Below, piece by piece: positions 24,520 to 33,301 of a DNA stretch of 64,000 bases (position 1 is the first letter of the stretch; each line of letters starts with the position of its first letter). This DNA comes from Rhizobium sp. CG5 (GTDB lineage Bacteria > Pseudomonadota > Alphaproteobacteria > Rhizobiales > Rhizobiaceae). Below the pieces are notes generated by a model that saw only the letters and a program-made list of their open reading frames with translations, was not told the DNA's origin and ran no database searches. The stretch lies in NCBI RefSeq assembly GCF_023701945.1, contig NZ_JABAEF010000018.1, forward strand, positions 1 through 64,000, given 5' to 3'. Both the position numbers and the translations under genes were made by a program.

Positions 24520-25968
24520 TCAAACCCGCACCGCTAACCGCAGTCCGCCCCAGTGGCGGCCGTGGACGGTGATGGGGGCGGAGATGTCCTTCATCACGAC
24601 ATGCACGCCGCCGCCCATGTCGCGGCGATAGGTCTGGACCAGGAAGGGGGCCGTGCTGCGGCCGGCGGCCAGGCCGACGCGATCGTTGAAGATGCGGCGG
24701 TTGCGGCAGTTGGCGGTGTTCCACACGGTATCGCCCGGACGCTGCGGGGCGGCGAATTTCCTGTTGTGGGTCGGCAGATAGCCATTGGTGTCGATGGCCG
24801 CGCAAAAGCCGATACGGTCGCTCAGAGCCAGAACCGGTTCCTGGATGGGCGGCAGCAGGCGGTCGGTCAGCTCGGTGAATTTTGCCATGACCTGCAGCGG
24901 GTCGGTGCCGGGGATCGGCCGGTAGCTGCGATCGAACAGATCCTGCAGACTGATGCGCCCGCCGTCGACGGCCTGCTCGAAGGATTCCGAAATGCGGGCG
25001 GCGACCTGTTGGGCATGATCGATCCATTCGCTGTCGGCGGTCTCGATGCCGGCGCTGGCGGTCAGCTGGATCAGGGTTTCCGACAGGTTGACCACCCGCT
25101 CGACACGGACTGCGGCCTGCTGCAAAGCGGTATCGGATTTCAGCACATCGGCCGACATTTCGCCCAGCGTGGTGACGAAGGTGGCGCATTGCCGGTCGAC
25201 CGTCTCGGTGGTCTCGGCCATCACCGAGGAACCGTCGAGAATGCGGGTGATGACGCCTTCCATGGTGCCGAACGAGCGGTTCATGGCCTGCGAGGTCTGC
25301 TTGACGTCTTCGGCGCTGCTGCTGGCGCCGCGGCCGGCTTCCGACAGGCGACCGATCTTGCCGCGGATCTCGTTGAGGATCGCCTGGATGGAGCCGGTTG
25401 CCTGCGTGGTCTGCAGGGCCAGGGCGCGGATTTCGGCGGCGACCACGGCAAAGCCCTTGCCGGTCTCGCCGGCCCGTGCCGCCTCGATGGCGGCATTCAG
25501 CGCCAGAAGATTGGTCTGCCGAGCGATCATGCCGATCTCCTCGGCCACCTTGTCGACATCGGTCAGGGAATTGGAGAAGCTGCCGATCTCGGTGGTGATT
25601 TCCTGCGATGCGCTGACCATCAGCTCGATCTTGCCGACCGCGCCCGACAGCCTTGTCGCCGAATCGCTCAGCATCTGCCGGGCCTGGCCGGCGGTCTCGT
25701 CGGTCTCGCGCAGCGCCTGCGCCACGCGGTTGTTGGTTTCGGCAATGGCCAGCGCCGTGCGGGTGACATTGTCAAACGTGCCGGCATGGCGCTTCGACAT
25801 GGCGGCCATGTCCTGGATGGCGCCGGCAATGTCGACCAGGTCGATGCCGAGCGTCGAGGCCTCCTGGGCCATCCTGCCGATGATCTGGCGTAGCGCTCCC
25901 GCGTCGGCGGATTGTCCACCGTCTTGCGTCATGTCCTCGGCCTGCGCCAGCCTGCTATGCGTGTTCAT
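24520..25968 (-). CDS. Soluble methyl-accepting chemotaxis protein with C-terminal sensor domain
   Basis: A 482-residue receptor without membrane segments. The signalling hairpin is at about residues 150-185 (IGMIARQTNLLALNAAIEAARAGETGKGFAVVAAEIRALA in two parts), so it should bind CheW/CheA. The last ~120 residues (DRIGFCAAIDTNGYLP, NRRIFNDRVGLAAG, HGRHWGGLRLA) form a separate PAS/cache-like sensor domain after the hairpin, reversing the usual order. ATG at 25968 follows GGAGG; an upstream in-frame ATG lacks a site. Likely a cytoplasmic ligand or redox sensor. Confidence 0.85.
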   Translation of the reverse strand: MNTHSRLAQAEDMTQDGGQSADAGALRQIIGRMAQEASTLGIDLVDIAGAIQDMAAMSKRHAGTFDNVTRTALAIAETNNRVAQALRETDETAGQARQMLSDSATRLSGAVGKIELMVSASQEITTEIGSFSNSLTDVDKVAEEIGMIARQTNLLALNAAIEAARAGETGKGFAVVAAEIRALALQTTQATGSIQAILNEIRGKIGRLSEAGRGASSSAEDVKQTSQAMNRSFGTMEGVITRILDGSSVMAETTETVDRQCATFVTTLGEMSADVLKSDTALQQAAVRVERVVNLSETLIQLTASAGIETADSEWIDHAQQVAARISESFEQAVDGGRISLQDLFDRSYRPIPGTDPLQVMAKFTELTDRLLPPIQEPVLALSDRIGFCAAIDTNGYLPTHNRKFAAPQRPGDTVWNTANCRNRRIFNDRVGLAAGRSTAPFLVQTYRRDMGGGVHVVMKDISAPITVHGRHWGGLRLAVRV

Positions 25969-26067
25969 CCCGCCGCCCTCCATCGGAAGGCGAGTATGGC
26001 GCGTCATGGTTAAAAAAGGACGAATTGCCGTCTTGCACTAAAGTACAAGTCTTGCACGCAAGGCGCC

Positions 26068-27075
26068 TCAGAGTGCGCCGATCGACTTCAGCTTCTTCAG
26101 CACGGCCTCGTTCGGCTGGCCGGTTTCCGGCAGGCGGTAATGGCGCTCGAAATGGCGGATCGCGGCGCGGGTCTGGTCGCCGGCGACGCCGTCGACGGTG
26201 ATATCGGCATAGGCGATATTGCTGAGGCCGCGCTGGATTTCCATGATCAGGCCGGCGGCCTCGGCGCCATTGATGGTCTGGCCGGGTTTTGCCGAGGCGA
26301 GTTCTGCCGGCGGAGCGGGCTGCGGCGTGGTGCGCGCGGCCGGAGCCTTGGCCGTGGGCGCCGTGACGATGGTCTTCTCGGCATTGCGGATGGCGGCGGC
26401 CACCGGGTCGATGGCGGCTTTTTCCGAGGCGAGATCGACGGGGCGCTCGCGCGGCACGGCCGCCGTGGCGCCGCGGTCGATCGACAGGGCGGCCAGCAGC
26501 TCGGCGCTCGGCTCGCCGCTCACCGGCATGTCGATAGAGGCCTGGAAGGCGGAAATGGCGGCCGCCGTCTTCGGTCCCCGGCGACCGTCGACCGGGCCGT
26601 CATAGAGCTTGCGATTGGCCAGTTCCTGCTGGACCTGCTGGATCAGCACCGCCGGGTCAGCCTGCGGCGCGGCGGCAGTGGCCGGCATGGGCGCTGCCGG
26701 TGTCACCGGGGCCTGGGCCGGGGCCTGGGCGGCGGGTGCGGTCTCGGCCGGAGCGTCGGGATCGGCCCGTTCGATCTTGAAGGTCGTGACATCGGCCGGG
26801 TCGGGATCGGCCGAGGCGCGCCGGACACCGGCCATGGCGTTGAGGTCGCTGGAATCACGGGTGCGCAGAAACGGTGACGGGTGGCCGCCGGGCTGGTACC
26901 ACAGCGCATTGGCGGCGATGAAGCCGAAGACCACGACGAAGCTCACAGCGCCGCCGACAAAGGTCGGATGGCGCCGGATCAGCCGACCGACTGCGGCGGC
27001 GCCGACAAAAAAGACGCCCGGCTCTGGGCGAGCCGGCTTCTTCTTCTCAGGCGATTTTCGCTTTCGCGTCGTCAT
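26068..27075 (-). CDS. Peptidoglycan-binding domain membrane protein
   Basis: 335 residues. A basic cytoplasmic start is followed by one membrane span (FVGGAVSFVVVFGFIAANALW, residues ~39-59) and an Ala/Pro-rich periplasmic linker. Then come two PG_binding_1 repeats: LIQQVQQELANRKLYDGPVDG near 145 and LIMEIQRGLSNIAYADITVDG near 280. It probably anchors the envelope to the wall. ATG at 27075 has GAGG upstream and lies within the 3' end of the kinase gene (29-base overlap), so the two are translationally coupled. Confidence 0.85.
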   Translation of the reverse strand: MTTRKRKSPEKKKPARPEPGVFFVGAAAVGRLIRRHPTFVGGAVSFVVVFGFIAANALWYQPGGHPSPFLRTRDSSDLNAMAGVRRASADPDPADVTTFKIERADPDAPAETAPAAQAPAQAPVTPAAPMPATAAAPQADPAVLIQQVQQELANRKLYDGPVDGRRGPKTAAAISAFQASIDMPVSGEPSAELLAALSIDRGATAAVPRERPVDLASEKAAIDPVAAAIRNAEKTIVTAPTAKAPAARTTPQPAPPAELASAKPGQTINGAEAAGLIMEIQRGLSNIAYADITVDGVAGDQTRAAIRHFERHYRLPETGQPNEAVLKKLKSIGAL

Positions 27076-28597
27076 ACAGTCTTTCCTCTTGCGGCCTTTC
27101 GGCCCGGTCGACGGTCGCCTTCAACCGTGGCGGAAATTCGATCATGTTGCCATCCTCGGTGCCATTGTCGCGGCCCGCCCCCGAACCATCGGCCGGCACC
27201 GTGACGCTGACGACGGTGCCCTCGCCGACCCGGCTGGTCATGGTCAGCCGTCCGCCATGCAGGGCGACCAGGCCCTTGACCAGCGACAGGCCGAGGCCGG
27301 AGCCCTCGTAGCAGCGGTTATAGTCATTTTGAATCTGCACGAAAGGCTGGCCGAGCAATTTGATCTTGTCGGGGGCGATGCCGATGCCGGTATCGCTGAT
27401 CGACAGTTTCAGGTCGCCGCCCTCGATCACCGCATCGACGGTGACGGCGCCGCCGGGTTCGGTGAACTTGATGGCATTGCCGACCAGGTTGATGAGGATC
27501 TGGCGCAGCGCGCGCTGGTCAGCGGTCACCTCGCCGAGGTCGCGGCCAAGCCGGCTGGTCAGCGTCAGGCCCTTTTCGCGGGCCTGCAGGCCGAGCATGC
27601 TTTCGCACTCGTTGATCGCTTCGGCGACCGGGAAGGGTTCCAGCATCAGTTCGTAGCGGCCGGCCTCGATCTTGCTCATGTCGAGCATGGCATTGACCAC
27701 AGACAGCAGATGGCCGCCCGACTGGCGGATCAGATGGACATATTCGCGCTGGCGGTCATTTTCCAGCCGGCCGAAATATTCGCCGACCAGGATATCGGAA
27801 AAGCCGAGGATGGCATTGAGCGGCGTGCGCATTTCATGGCTGACGGCGGCGAGGAACCGCGACTTGGCATCATTGGCCTGATCGACTTCGCCGGCCATGC
27901 GGGCCAGTTCGGCGCGGGCGGCAACATCCGCGGTGATATCGCGCATCACGCCGACGACGCCGGCAAACTGTCCGCGCCCATCGCGGCGGGCCGACAGATC
28001 GATGCGCACATTCATGAAACGGCCGGCATCGCTGCCGCTGACAGGACGGCCAAGACGAAGCTCGACCATGGCCGCATCGTCGCCCTGGCGCAGCCGGTCG
28101 AAGGCGCTCACAAAGGCTATGCGGTCGGTGACATGCACCTGCTCGGCAAAGGCGCGCTCCAGGGGCTCGCGCAGATAGGGGATATAATGAGCCGCGTCGC
28201 GGCCGCCGGCCGATTGCAGGGTGGCGTTCTGATCGAGCAACAGCACGAGGCCGGGGCAGGCCTCCAGCGGCAGGCCGGGGCCGGAAAGGTCGGTCATATC
28301 GCTGACGCCGTCCGGGCTGCGCAGCCGCAGGACGGCGAGCGCCGACACGGCCGAAATCAGCAGCACGGCGACGACCACCGAGACGCCGAGCGGCAAGGCG
28401 ACAGCCGGGCTCAGAATCATCGAGAGCGCCAGGGGGGCTGCAATAAGCGGGGCCAGGAAGGCCAGAAACAGGCTGCGCAGGATGGCGATCTCCGCCGTGC
28501 GGGCCACCGGCGTATCGCCCATGCGCACCAGGCAGCCATGGGCTGCACGGTCCACGACAGCGAAGGCTCGATCAGCGATTTTACTCAATACCTGCAC
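27047..28597 (-). CDS. PAS-domain sensor histidine kinase, DivJ/PleC-like
   Basis: A 516-residue kinase. Two to three membrane segments lie at ~38-90, a PAS region at ~110-225, and the HisKA box SHEMRTPLNAILGFSD (phospho-His ~253). The ATPase motifs are NAIKF ~370, DTGIGIAP ~400 and GSGLGLSL ~430. HEMRTPLNAI with this spacing is typical of the DivJ/PleC/PdhS group acting on DivK to control the cell cycle. The neighbourhood (SufE, DUF5330, Ros) agrees with my recollection of the Agrobacterium divJ locus, so DivJ is the best guess. GTG start at 28597. Confidence 0.85.
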   Translation of the reverse strand: MQVLSKIADRAFAVVDRAAHGCLVRMGDTPVARTAEIAILRSLFLAFLAPLIAAPLALSMILSPAVALPLGVSVVVAVLLISAVSALAVLRLRSPDGVSDMTDLSGPGLPLEACPGLVLLLDQNATLQSAGGRDAAHYIPYLREPLERAFAEQVHVTDRIAFVSAFDRLRQGDDAAMVELRLGRPVSGSDAGRFMNVRIDLSARRDGRGQFAGVVGVMRDITADVAARAELARMAGEVDQANDAKSRFLAAVSHEMRTPLNAILGFSDILVGEYFGRLENDRQREYVHLIRQSGGHLLSVVNAMLDMSKIEAGRYELMLEPFPVAEAINECESMLGLQAREKGLTLTSRLGRDLGEVTADQRALRQILINLVGNAIKFTEPGGAVTVDAVIEGGDLKLSISDTGIGIAPDKIKLLGQPFVQIQNDYNRCYEGSGLGLSLVKGLVALHGGRLTMTSRVGEGTVVSVTVPADGSGAGRDNGTEDGNMIEFPPRLKATVDRAERPQEERLYDDAKAKIA

Positions 28598-29054
28598 GCC
28601 AAAATTCCGCAGAGCGGTCCCTTTTCAGGCCCGAACCATAGGCCTTGCGGGTTTAAGGAAACGATAAAAGCAAGGGCTCGAAACCCGCTCAAAAGCCGCG
28701 GAATGCCCATTATGGGACAAATGGCCAAGGCTTTCGGTTTCGTGGTTAACAGCCCGTAAGCGTTGGATTTATCTTCTGTTTTCTTCCCGTGTTAAGACCT
28801 GTGGCAGGGGGTGGCCGCGAAAGCCTGTGGAACATCGGAGGGCTGCCGCAATTATGCTTAACGCCGGTCGTTACAATTTGAGACAAACACGGTTCAAATG
28901 CCGAAAACCGGCATTTGAGATAAAATCGACGAAAAGCCGAACGAGTTTTGAAAAGCGATCTTTGCGACCCGTCGCTAGGGTCGCCTTCCAAGAGCCGGAG
29001 ACAATACCGGCGCGACACGGATCTTGCTGTCGCAACAGGAAACAGGTGACGACA
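28598..29054. other. Intergenic region with a stable hairpin, between the kinase and DUF5330 genes
   Basis: About 460 bases between divergent genes. The side near 28640-28690 should hold the kinase promoter. At 28894-28918 TCAAATGCCG pairs perfectly with CGGCATTTGA across an AAAAC loop. No T-run follows, so it is not a terminator; it could be an operator or a 5' UTR element of the DUF5330 gene. No further gene seen. Confidence 0.5.
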
Positions 29055-29459
29055 ATGTGGTTTCTGATCAAGGGAACGTTCTGGTTTTCGATGGTTCTGG
29101 TGGCGCTGTCCTATTTCAACGGCCAGCAGCCCGGCGAAGAGGCAAAAGGTCCGCAGCTCGAGATCGGCTCGGCGATTGCGGCGGCCACCGGCGCCTATGA
29201 TTATGTCAGCGGGTTGTGCATGGAGAAGCCCGATGTCTGCGTGAAGGGCATCGAGACCTTCAATGCGCTGGGGCTCCGGGCCCGTGAAGGCGCCTTCGTC
29301 GCCTATCAGATGCTCGGCGAGCACTTTGCCGATGCGCCGGGCGAGAACCAGGCCGTGGCTGCGTCCGACACCAGCCGCCCGGAGGCCTCCTCCGACGTGA
29401 TCGTCACCGGCACCGTCATGCCGACCATACCAACCCCGCGGCCGAAACCCGCAATCTGA
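29055..29459 (+). CDS. DUF5330 domain-containing protein
   Basis: 134 residues starting MWFLIKGTFWFSMVLVALSYF, an N-terminal membrane anchor or uncleaved signal. A periplasmic part with two cysteines (LCMEKPDVC) follows, and a Pro-rich tail. It fits the rhizobial DUF5330 family; function is unknown. ATG at 29055 has AGGTGA upstream. A longer in-frame start at 28827 would translate the hairpin region and is unlikely. It ends before a strong terminator at 29608. Confidence 0.78.
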   Translation: MWFLIKGTFWFSMVLVALSYFNGQQPGEEAKGPQLEIGSAIAAATGAYDYVSGLCMEKPDVCVKGIETFNALGLRAREGAFVAYQMLGEHFADAPGENQAVAASDTSRPEASSDVIVTGTVMPTIPTPRPKPAI

Positions 29460-29607
29460 TACCCGTTTCCTTAGCCATTCTTTTTCCGGGCAAGATCGCT
29501 TGCCCGCTCCACCCCTTGCAGCGGCCCCTCCCCGTTTTGTTTCACGGAGAGCCTGATCCGCTGCCTGTCGTGCCTGTCCTAACTGTCGCCTCCAGCGTTT
29601 TGCTGGT

Positions 29608-29640
29608 ACCGCGGGGTGTGAAAACACCTCGCGGTTTTTT
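29608..29640 (+). terminator. Rho-independent terminator after the DUF5330 gene
   Basis: ACCGCGGGGTGT pairs with ACACCTCGCGGT (one G-T) across a four-base loop, followed by TTTTTTC. Confidence 0.85.
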
Positions 29641-29696
29641 CTTGTCTGGCTATCGGCGATTCGGTGTGTCGATGCCGGCCTCTGCGCGTGGAGTTA

Positions 29697-29880
29697 CCCC
29701 CCTCTGTCCTGCCGGACATCTCCCCCTCAAGGGGGGAGATCGGCAGAGTGGCCGCCCTCTCGATCTCAAATCGGACAACGCCGGGGTCAAGAAGACAAGG
29801 GCTCAGAAGGGGCAAGGCGTGTCCTCAATCCGATCTCCCCCCTTGAGGGGGAGATGCCCGGCAGGGCAGAGGGGGGTAAA
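29697..29880. repeat. Palindromic intergenic repeat, family 2 (variant a), inverted pair
   Basis: Left half CCCCTCTGTCCTGCCGGACAT + CTCCCCCTCAAGGGGGGAGATCGG and right half in inverse order flank ~80 bases of unrelated spacer. The same arrangement recurs at 37018-37220. Whole units can fold into a large cruciform. Confidence 0.88.
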
Positions 29881-29927
29881 CGGCAGACTGAGACGCGTCA
29901 TGAACGGGAGCCAGGCACCCCGCCCCC

Positions 29928-30266
29928 TCACGCCGCCCGCGGTGCAAACAGGATGACCAGCGCGCCAGCCAGCGCCAGCGCCGAACCGGACAGGTCCCAG
30001 CGGTCGGGCGGGTGGCCTTCGATCGCCCAGAGCCAGACCAGCGAGGCGGTGATGTAGAGGCCGCCGTAAGCGGCATAGGCGCGGCCGGCCAGGTCGCTTG
30101 GCGCCAGCGTCAACAGCAGGGCAAACAGCAGCAGCGAGACGCTGCCGGGCAGCAGCCAGAGGGCGGATTTCGACAGGCGCAGCCAGGCCCAGAAGGCAAA
30201 GCAGCCGGCAATCTCGCAAAATGCGGCGGCGGCGAAGATCAGCAGCGTGGAAAACGTGGTCGGCAT
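29928..30266 (-). CDS. ynfA: YnfA family inner-membrane protein (UPF0060)
   Basis: 112 residues with four membrane helices, related to small multidrug resistance transporters. The conserved N-terminal FAAAAFCEIAGCFAFWAWLR and the central GRAYAAYGGLYITASLVWLW are diagnostic. Role in the cell is not established, possibly efflux of cationic compounds. ATG at 30266. It is a single gene between a repeat element and sufE, divergent from the latter. Confidence 0.92.
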   Translation of the reverse strand: MPTTFSTLLIFAAAAFCEIAGCFAFWAWLRLSKSALWLLPGSVSLLLFALLLTLAPSDLAGRAYAAYGGLYITASLVWLWAIEGHPPDRWDLSGSALALAGALVILFAPRAA

Positions 30267-30461
30267 GGTCTATCCCTGAAGGTGCACTGCAAAGACCGAT
30301 TGTTTCCATAGCGCGGCGCCGATGGCCAGACGTGATCTGATCTGCGATGGCCGGAGGTTGGCTGCGACCACCAGTCCATCTTTTTGCACCGCATTGCGGT
30401 TCTCATCCCGCAAGAGTTAGTTTAGAAGCATTCCAGAGATTTTCAGCGAGCCCGAGCCATC

Positions 30462-30878
30462 ATGACAGCGATCCAGCAGATCATCGACGATTTTGCCTAT
30501 CTCGACGATTGGGAGGACCGCATGCGCTTTGTCATCGAGCTGGGCAAGGCGCTGTCGGATCTGCCCGAGGCCGACAAGACGGCCGACAACAAGGTGCAGG
30601 GCTGCGCCAGCCAGGTCTGGCTGGCAACGACGGCCGGCGACGGCGCCGATCCTCAAATGACCTATCACGGCGATAGCGACGCCTTCATCGTCCGCGGACT
30701 GGTGGCCATCGTGCTGTCGGCCTATTCGGGCAAGAAGGCCTCGGAGGTGGTGACCTTCGATGCGCTCGACCTGTTCAAACAGTTGCGCCTTCTCGAACAT
30801 CTCTCCGCCCAGCGCGCCAACGGCTTGCGCTCGATGATCCAGCGCATTCGGGAAGAGGCGGCGCGACGGCTGGTGTGA
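30462..30878 (+). CDS. sufE: SufE family cysteine desulfuration protein
   Basis: 138 residues. SufE accepts persulfide sulfur from the cysteine desulfurase SufS for Fe-S cluster assembly. The catalytic cysteine is in KVQGCASQVWL at about residue 51, and the family's DWEDRMRFVIELGK lies at 16-29. ATG at 30462. It stands alone, not in a suf operon, as is common in rhizobia. Bases 30267-30461 should hold divergent promoters. Confidence 0.93.
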   Translation: MTAIQQIIDDFAYLDDWEDRMRFVIELGKALSDLPEADKTADNKVQGCASQVWLATTAGDGADPQMTYHGDSDAFIVRGLVAIVLSAYSGKKASEVVTFDALDLFKQLRLLEHLSAQRANGLRSMIQRIREEAARRLV

Positions 30879-30895
30879 CTGGACCATCCTGTGGC

Positions 30896-30940
30896 CCTGC
30901 CCCTCACCCTAGCCCTCTCCCCGCCAAGCGGGGAGAGGGA
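30896..30940. repeat. Palindromic intergenic repeat, family 3, single half
   Basis: CCCTCACCCTAGCCCTCTCC and CGCCAAGCGGGGAGAGGG. It lies between the convergent sufE and DUF6456 genes and ends just before the DUF6456 stop codon. Confidence 0.75.
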
Positions 30941-30943
30941 ACA

Positions 30944-31831
30944 TTAAAGCAACGGCCGATAATCCTCGGCGCCCCAGTGGTGCGGTTTGCCATGCCGGTG
31001 GACCGGCGGCGGGGCGTAGTGGCGGGCGAGTGCCATAAGCGCGGTGCGCAGCATCAGCTTGGCGGAGCGGGCCGGCCATTGGCGTTCGCGCTCGACGGTT
31101 TCCAGCCCTTTTTGAAAACAGCAGATGTCGAGCGCCACGCCGGAGAGATCGGGTCCGAGCGCCCTGAGGGCCGCCGTCACCCGGTCGCGGGCGGCCATTG
31201 CGCTGTCGGCGAGATCCGCCTGGCCGCCGCGCTGGCCGCGGGCTTTCTGCGACAGGCGCGGTTCCCAGCAGGCGGTGATGCGCGGCTGCAGGCCGCCGCG
31301 GTGAAAATCGGCGGCCAGCCGCTCGCCGGCCTCCATCGCCTCGGCTGGAAAGTAAGACCCGCCGGATTTTTCGCGCAGGCGGGCCAGCATGCCAAGCGGC
31401 GATTCGTCGAGATTGCGGCGCACGGCGAGGCGCTCGCCCTGATCCAGCAACATATCAGCGACCGTCATGCGGTGCTGCTCCTGGAAACTTTCGTCGCCGG
31501 GCGCGGCCAGCGCCCGCCGCAGATAGGCCAGAGCCTCCTCGCCCGCCACGACTCGGTCGCCCGTTTGGCGCAGCAGGCCTGATCTCAGCGCCAAGTGCAG
31601 CACGCGGGTTGCCAAGCGGTGCGGCGGATCGTCTTCTGCGATGCGCAGATCGACCTGCGCGCCGTCGGCCTCGTCGACCAGCAGGGGTTTGCGGGCCAGC
31701 CGCAGCAGGCGGAGCAGCGCCTTGCGATCGGCGGGCGCCAGCGCGCCCGGCGACGGTTTCGACTTGGCCGATCCGGATTCGGCCGGCGGGGCCACAACCG
31801 GTGCTGGCGCCAACGGGGACCGCTTTGTCAT
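30944..31831 (-). CDS. DUF6456 domain-containing protein
   Basis: 295 residues. The N-terminal ~30 residues are Ala/Pro/Ser-rich. A basic helical segment follows (ALAPADRKALLRLLRLARKP), and the C-terminal ~150 residues (MTVADMLLDQGERLAVRRNLDESPLG onward, ending near HYAPPPVHRHGKPHHWG) form the DUF6456 domain, thought to be DNA-related. The ATG at 31831 overlaps the stop of the upstream DnaA-like gene as ATGA, so the two are translationally coupled. The frame is open for 101 codons further upstream, but those residues are a shadow of the DnaA-like gene. Confidence 0.8.
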   Translation of the reverse strand: MTKRSPLAPAPVVAPPAESGSAKSKPSPGALAPADRKALLRLLRLARKPLLVDEADGAQVDLRIAEDDPPHRLATRVLHLALRSGLLRQTGDRVVAGEEALAYLRRALAAPGDESFQEQHRMTVADMLLDQGERLAVRRNLDESPLGMLARLREKSGGSYFPAEAMEAGERLAADFHRGGLQPRITACWEPRLSQKARGQRGGQADLADSAMAARDRVTAALRALGPDLSGVALDICCFQKGLETVERERQWPARSAKLMLRTALMALARHYAPPPVHRHGKPHHWGAEDYRPLL

Positions 31832-32232
31832 GCCGCCTCCCCCGCCCTGGCCTTCAGGAAGGCGACGGTCACCCGTTCGAGTGCCGACAGCAGTTCGTCC
31901 ATGGCGGGATTGTCGCGGCGGTCCTCGACCACGGCGCAGGCATGGCCGACCGTACTGCGGTCGCGGCCAAAGGCCAGGCCAATCTCGCTCAGCGACAGCT
32001 GCAGCACGACATGGCAGAGATACATGGCGATCTGGCGGACATGGCAGGCGGTGCGGCGGCGATCGCGGCGCACCAGCACCCGGTCGCTGATCAGCCCCAG
32101 CATGTCGTCGGTCAATTGCTGCACGGCCAGGCACAAGGCCCGTGCCTCAGGCGAAAGGACCGCGGTCATGACCGGGGCCGGGAGGGGTGCGCCCATTGGC
32201 GCGGCGTGAAATTCCGATGGTTCGAAAGACAT
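31828..32232 (-). CDS. DnaA domain IV-like helix-turn-helix protein
   Basis: 134 residues. The central part (RQIAMYLCHVVLQLSLSEIG, FGRDRSTVGHACAVVEDRRD) matches the DNA-binding domain IV of DnaA, where GRDHTTVLHA is the signature. No AAA+ domain is present, so it cannot act as an initiator alone. It may bind DnaA boxes or control its coupled DUF6456 neighbour. ATG at 32232 has GGAG 7 bases upstream. The pair lies beside mucR/ros, an order I recall in Agrobacterium. Bases 32233-32385 hold only its promoter region. Confidence 0.82.
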   Translation of the reverse strand: MSFEPSEFHAAPMGAPLPAPVMTAVLSPEARALCLAVQQLTDDMLGLISDRVLVRRDRRRTACHVRQIAMYLCHVVLQLSLSEIGLAFGRDRSTVGHACAVVEDRRDNPAMDELLSALERVTVAFLKARAGEAA

Positions 32233-32385
32233 ATGACAACTCCCTATTATAGGATTTTATTCATACACCTTCGCAAGGCAGCGAGGAAGAACACATCATA
32301 AACATTCGGAACCACCCTTGTTTATATTGCGTTATTCGCCATCACGATGCCGATTTCTGGGATTATTTTCCTCGTTTACGACACA

Positions 32386-32409
32386 GAAAAGCCGGGTCCA
32401 GGACCCGGC
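32386..32409 (-). terminator. Rho-independent terminator of mucR/ros
   Basis: On the minus strand GCCGGGTCC pairs with GGACCCGGC across a single T, followed by TTTTCTGTGT. It lies 27 bases after the mucR stop codon. Confidence 0.8.
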
Positions 32410-32436
32410 CATTCCTCTGTAGACCGACGATCGCGC

Positions 32437-32865
32437 TTACTTGGTGCGCTTGCGACGCTGGCCGAGGCCCATTTCCTTGGCCAGGCGCGAACGCGCTTCG
32501 GCATAGGCGGGGGCGACCATCGGGTAATCGGCGGTCAGTTCCCACTTGTCCCGGTATTCTTCGGGGGACAGGGTATGATGGGTCATCAGATGCCGCTTCA
32601 GCGACTTGAAGGATCCGCCGCATTCCAGGCAGATGATCTGATCGCCCTGCACGGACTTGCGCACGGCCACGGCAGGTTTCTGCTTTTCGACCACGGACAC
32701 AACGGGTACCGGCGACGATGTGTTGCTCAGCGCCGAATGGACGTCTGAAATCAGATGGGCAATTTCGCCAACCGGGACGACGTGATTGCTGACATAGGCC
32801 GCAACGATATCCGCCGTCAGTTCGACGAGCAAATCATGCTCCACGCCATAAGCTGCTTCACTCAT
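32437..32865 (-). CDS. mucR: MucR/Ros family zinc-finger transcriptional regulator
   Basis: 142 residues. The prokaryotic Cys2His2 zinc finger is C79-x2-C82-x9-H92-x3-H96 (CLECGGSFKSLKRHLMTHH), preceded by a helical oligomerisation part. MucR/Ros proteins repress exopolysaccharide, motility and virulence-type genes, act as H-NS-like silencers of AT-rich DNA, and autoregulate. ATG at 32865 (MSEAAYGVEH) has AGGAG 7 bases upstream; 39 in-frame codons upstream cross the likely operator and are not coding. The gene has its own terminator. Confidence 0.95.
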   Translation of the reverse strand: MSEAAYGVEHDLLVELTADIVAAYVSNHVVPVGEIAHLISDVHSALSNTSSPVPVVSVVEKQKPAVAVRKSVQGDQIICLECGGSFKSLKRHLMTHHTLSPEEYRDKWELTADYPMVAPAYAEARSRLAKEMGLGQRRKRTK

Positions 32866-32915
32866 TTTATTCTCCTGTTCAATTCTGCCTGCCGGTGCAA
32901 CCGCAACCATATTGC

Positions 32916-32934
32916 GAATTGCACCTGTCAATTC
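32916..32934. promoter_or_regulatory. Candidate Ros/MucR autoregulatory operator
   Basis: Inverted repeat GAATTG-N7-CAATTC, centred about 60 bases before the mucR start codon in an AT-rich leader. Position and composition fit a ros-box, but the match to the published box is loose. Confidence 0.45.
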
Positions 32935-33301
32935 AAAGGTCGGCCTTTGCCGCCTCACGTATCGCCCCGTTTTACTCGACAAGAGACCTACCCCTAGATC
33001 TCCAGCGATTCATGTCAAGTTACGCCCTGATGGTGCTCAGGTATCCTAGTTTTCCGGTATGTTACAGTTCTCTTGCAAAGATGGAACTCCGACCTCTACA
33101 ACAATTCGTCTAGAAAATCGGCAACTACAGCTTGAAAATGCGGAACGTTCGGTCATAACGCGTTAAAATCGATAACAGTATTTCAAAAAAAGTCCAGTTG
33201 CTGGCCTCCCAAATTTTTGCGTATTAGATGCTGTAATTAAACTGGGGACAGAATTTCCGCCGCACTCCGGAAACTAAGCTTCGAAAGAGGTTAAGGTTTC
33301 A
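32935..33301. other. Long AT-rich leader region upstream of mucR
   Basis: About 370 bases, AT-rich compared with the neighbourhood, with no gene seen. Long AT-rich leaders before ros/mucR genes are typical targets of MucR binding. The segment from 33240 on precedes the 3' end of the Mrp operon. Confidence 0.5.

Noticed and set aside
26609..28759. A 716-codon open frame antisense to the histidine kinase
   Set aside because: Shadow of a well-supported kinase with H, N and G boxes on the other strand.
28880..28925. Possible tRNA T-arm (GGTTCAAAT)
   Set aside because: No acceptor, D or anticodon arms could be folded around it; it is part of a simple hairpin.
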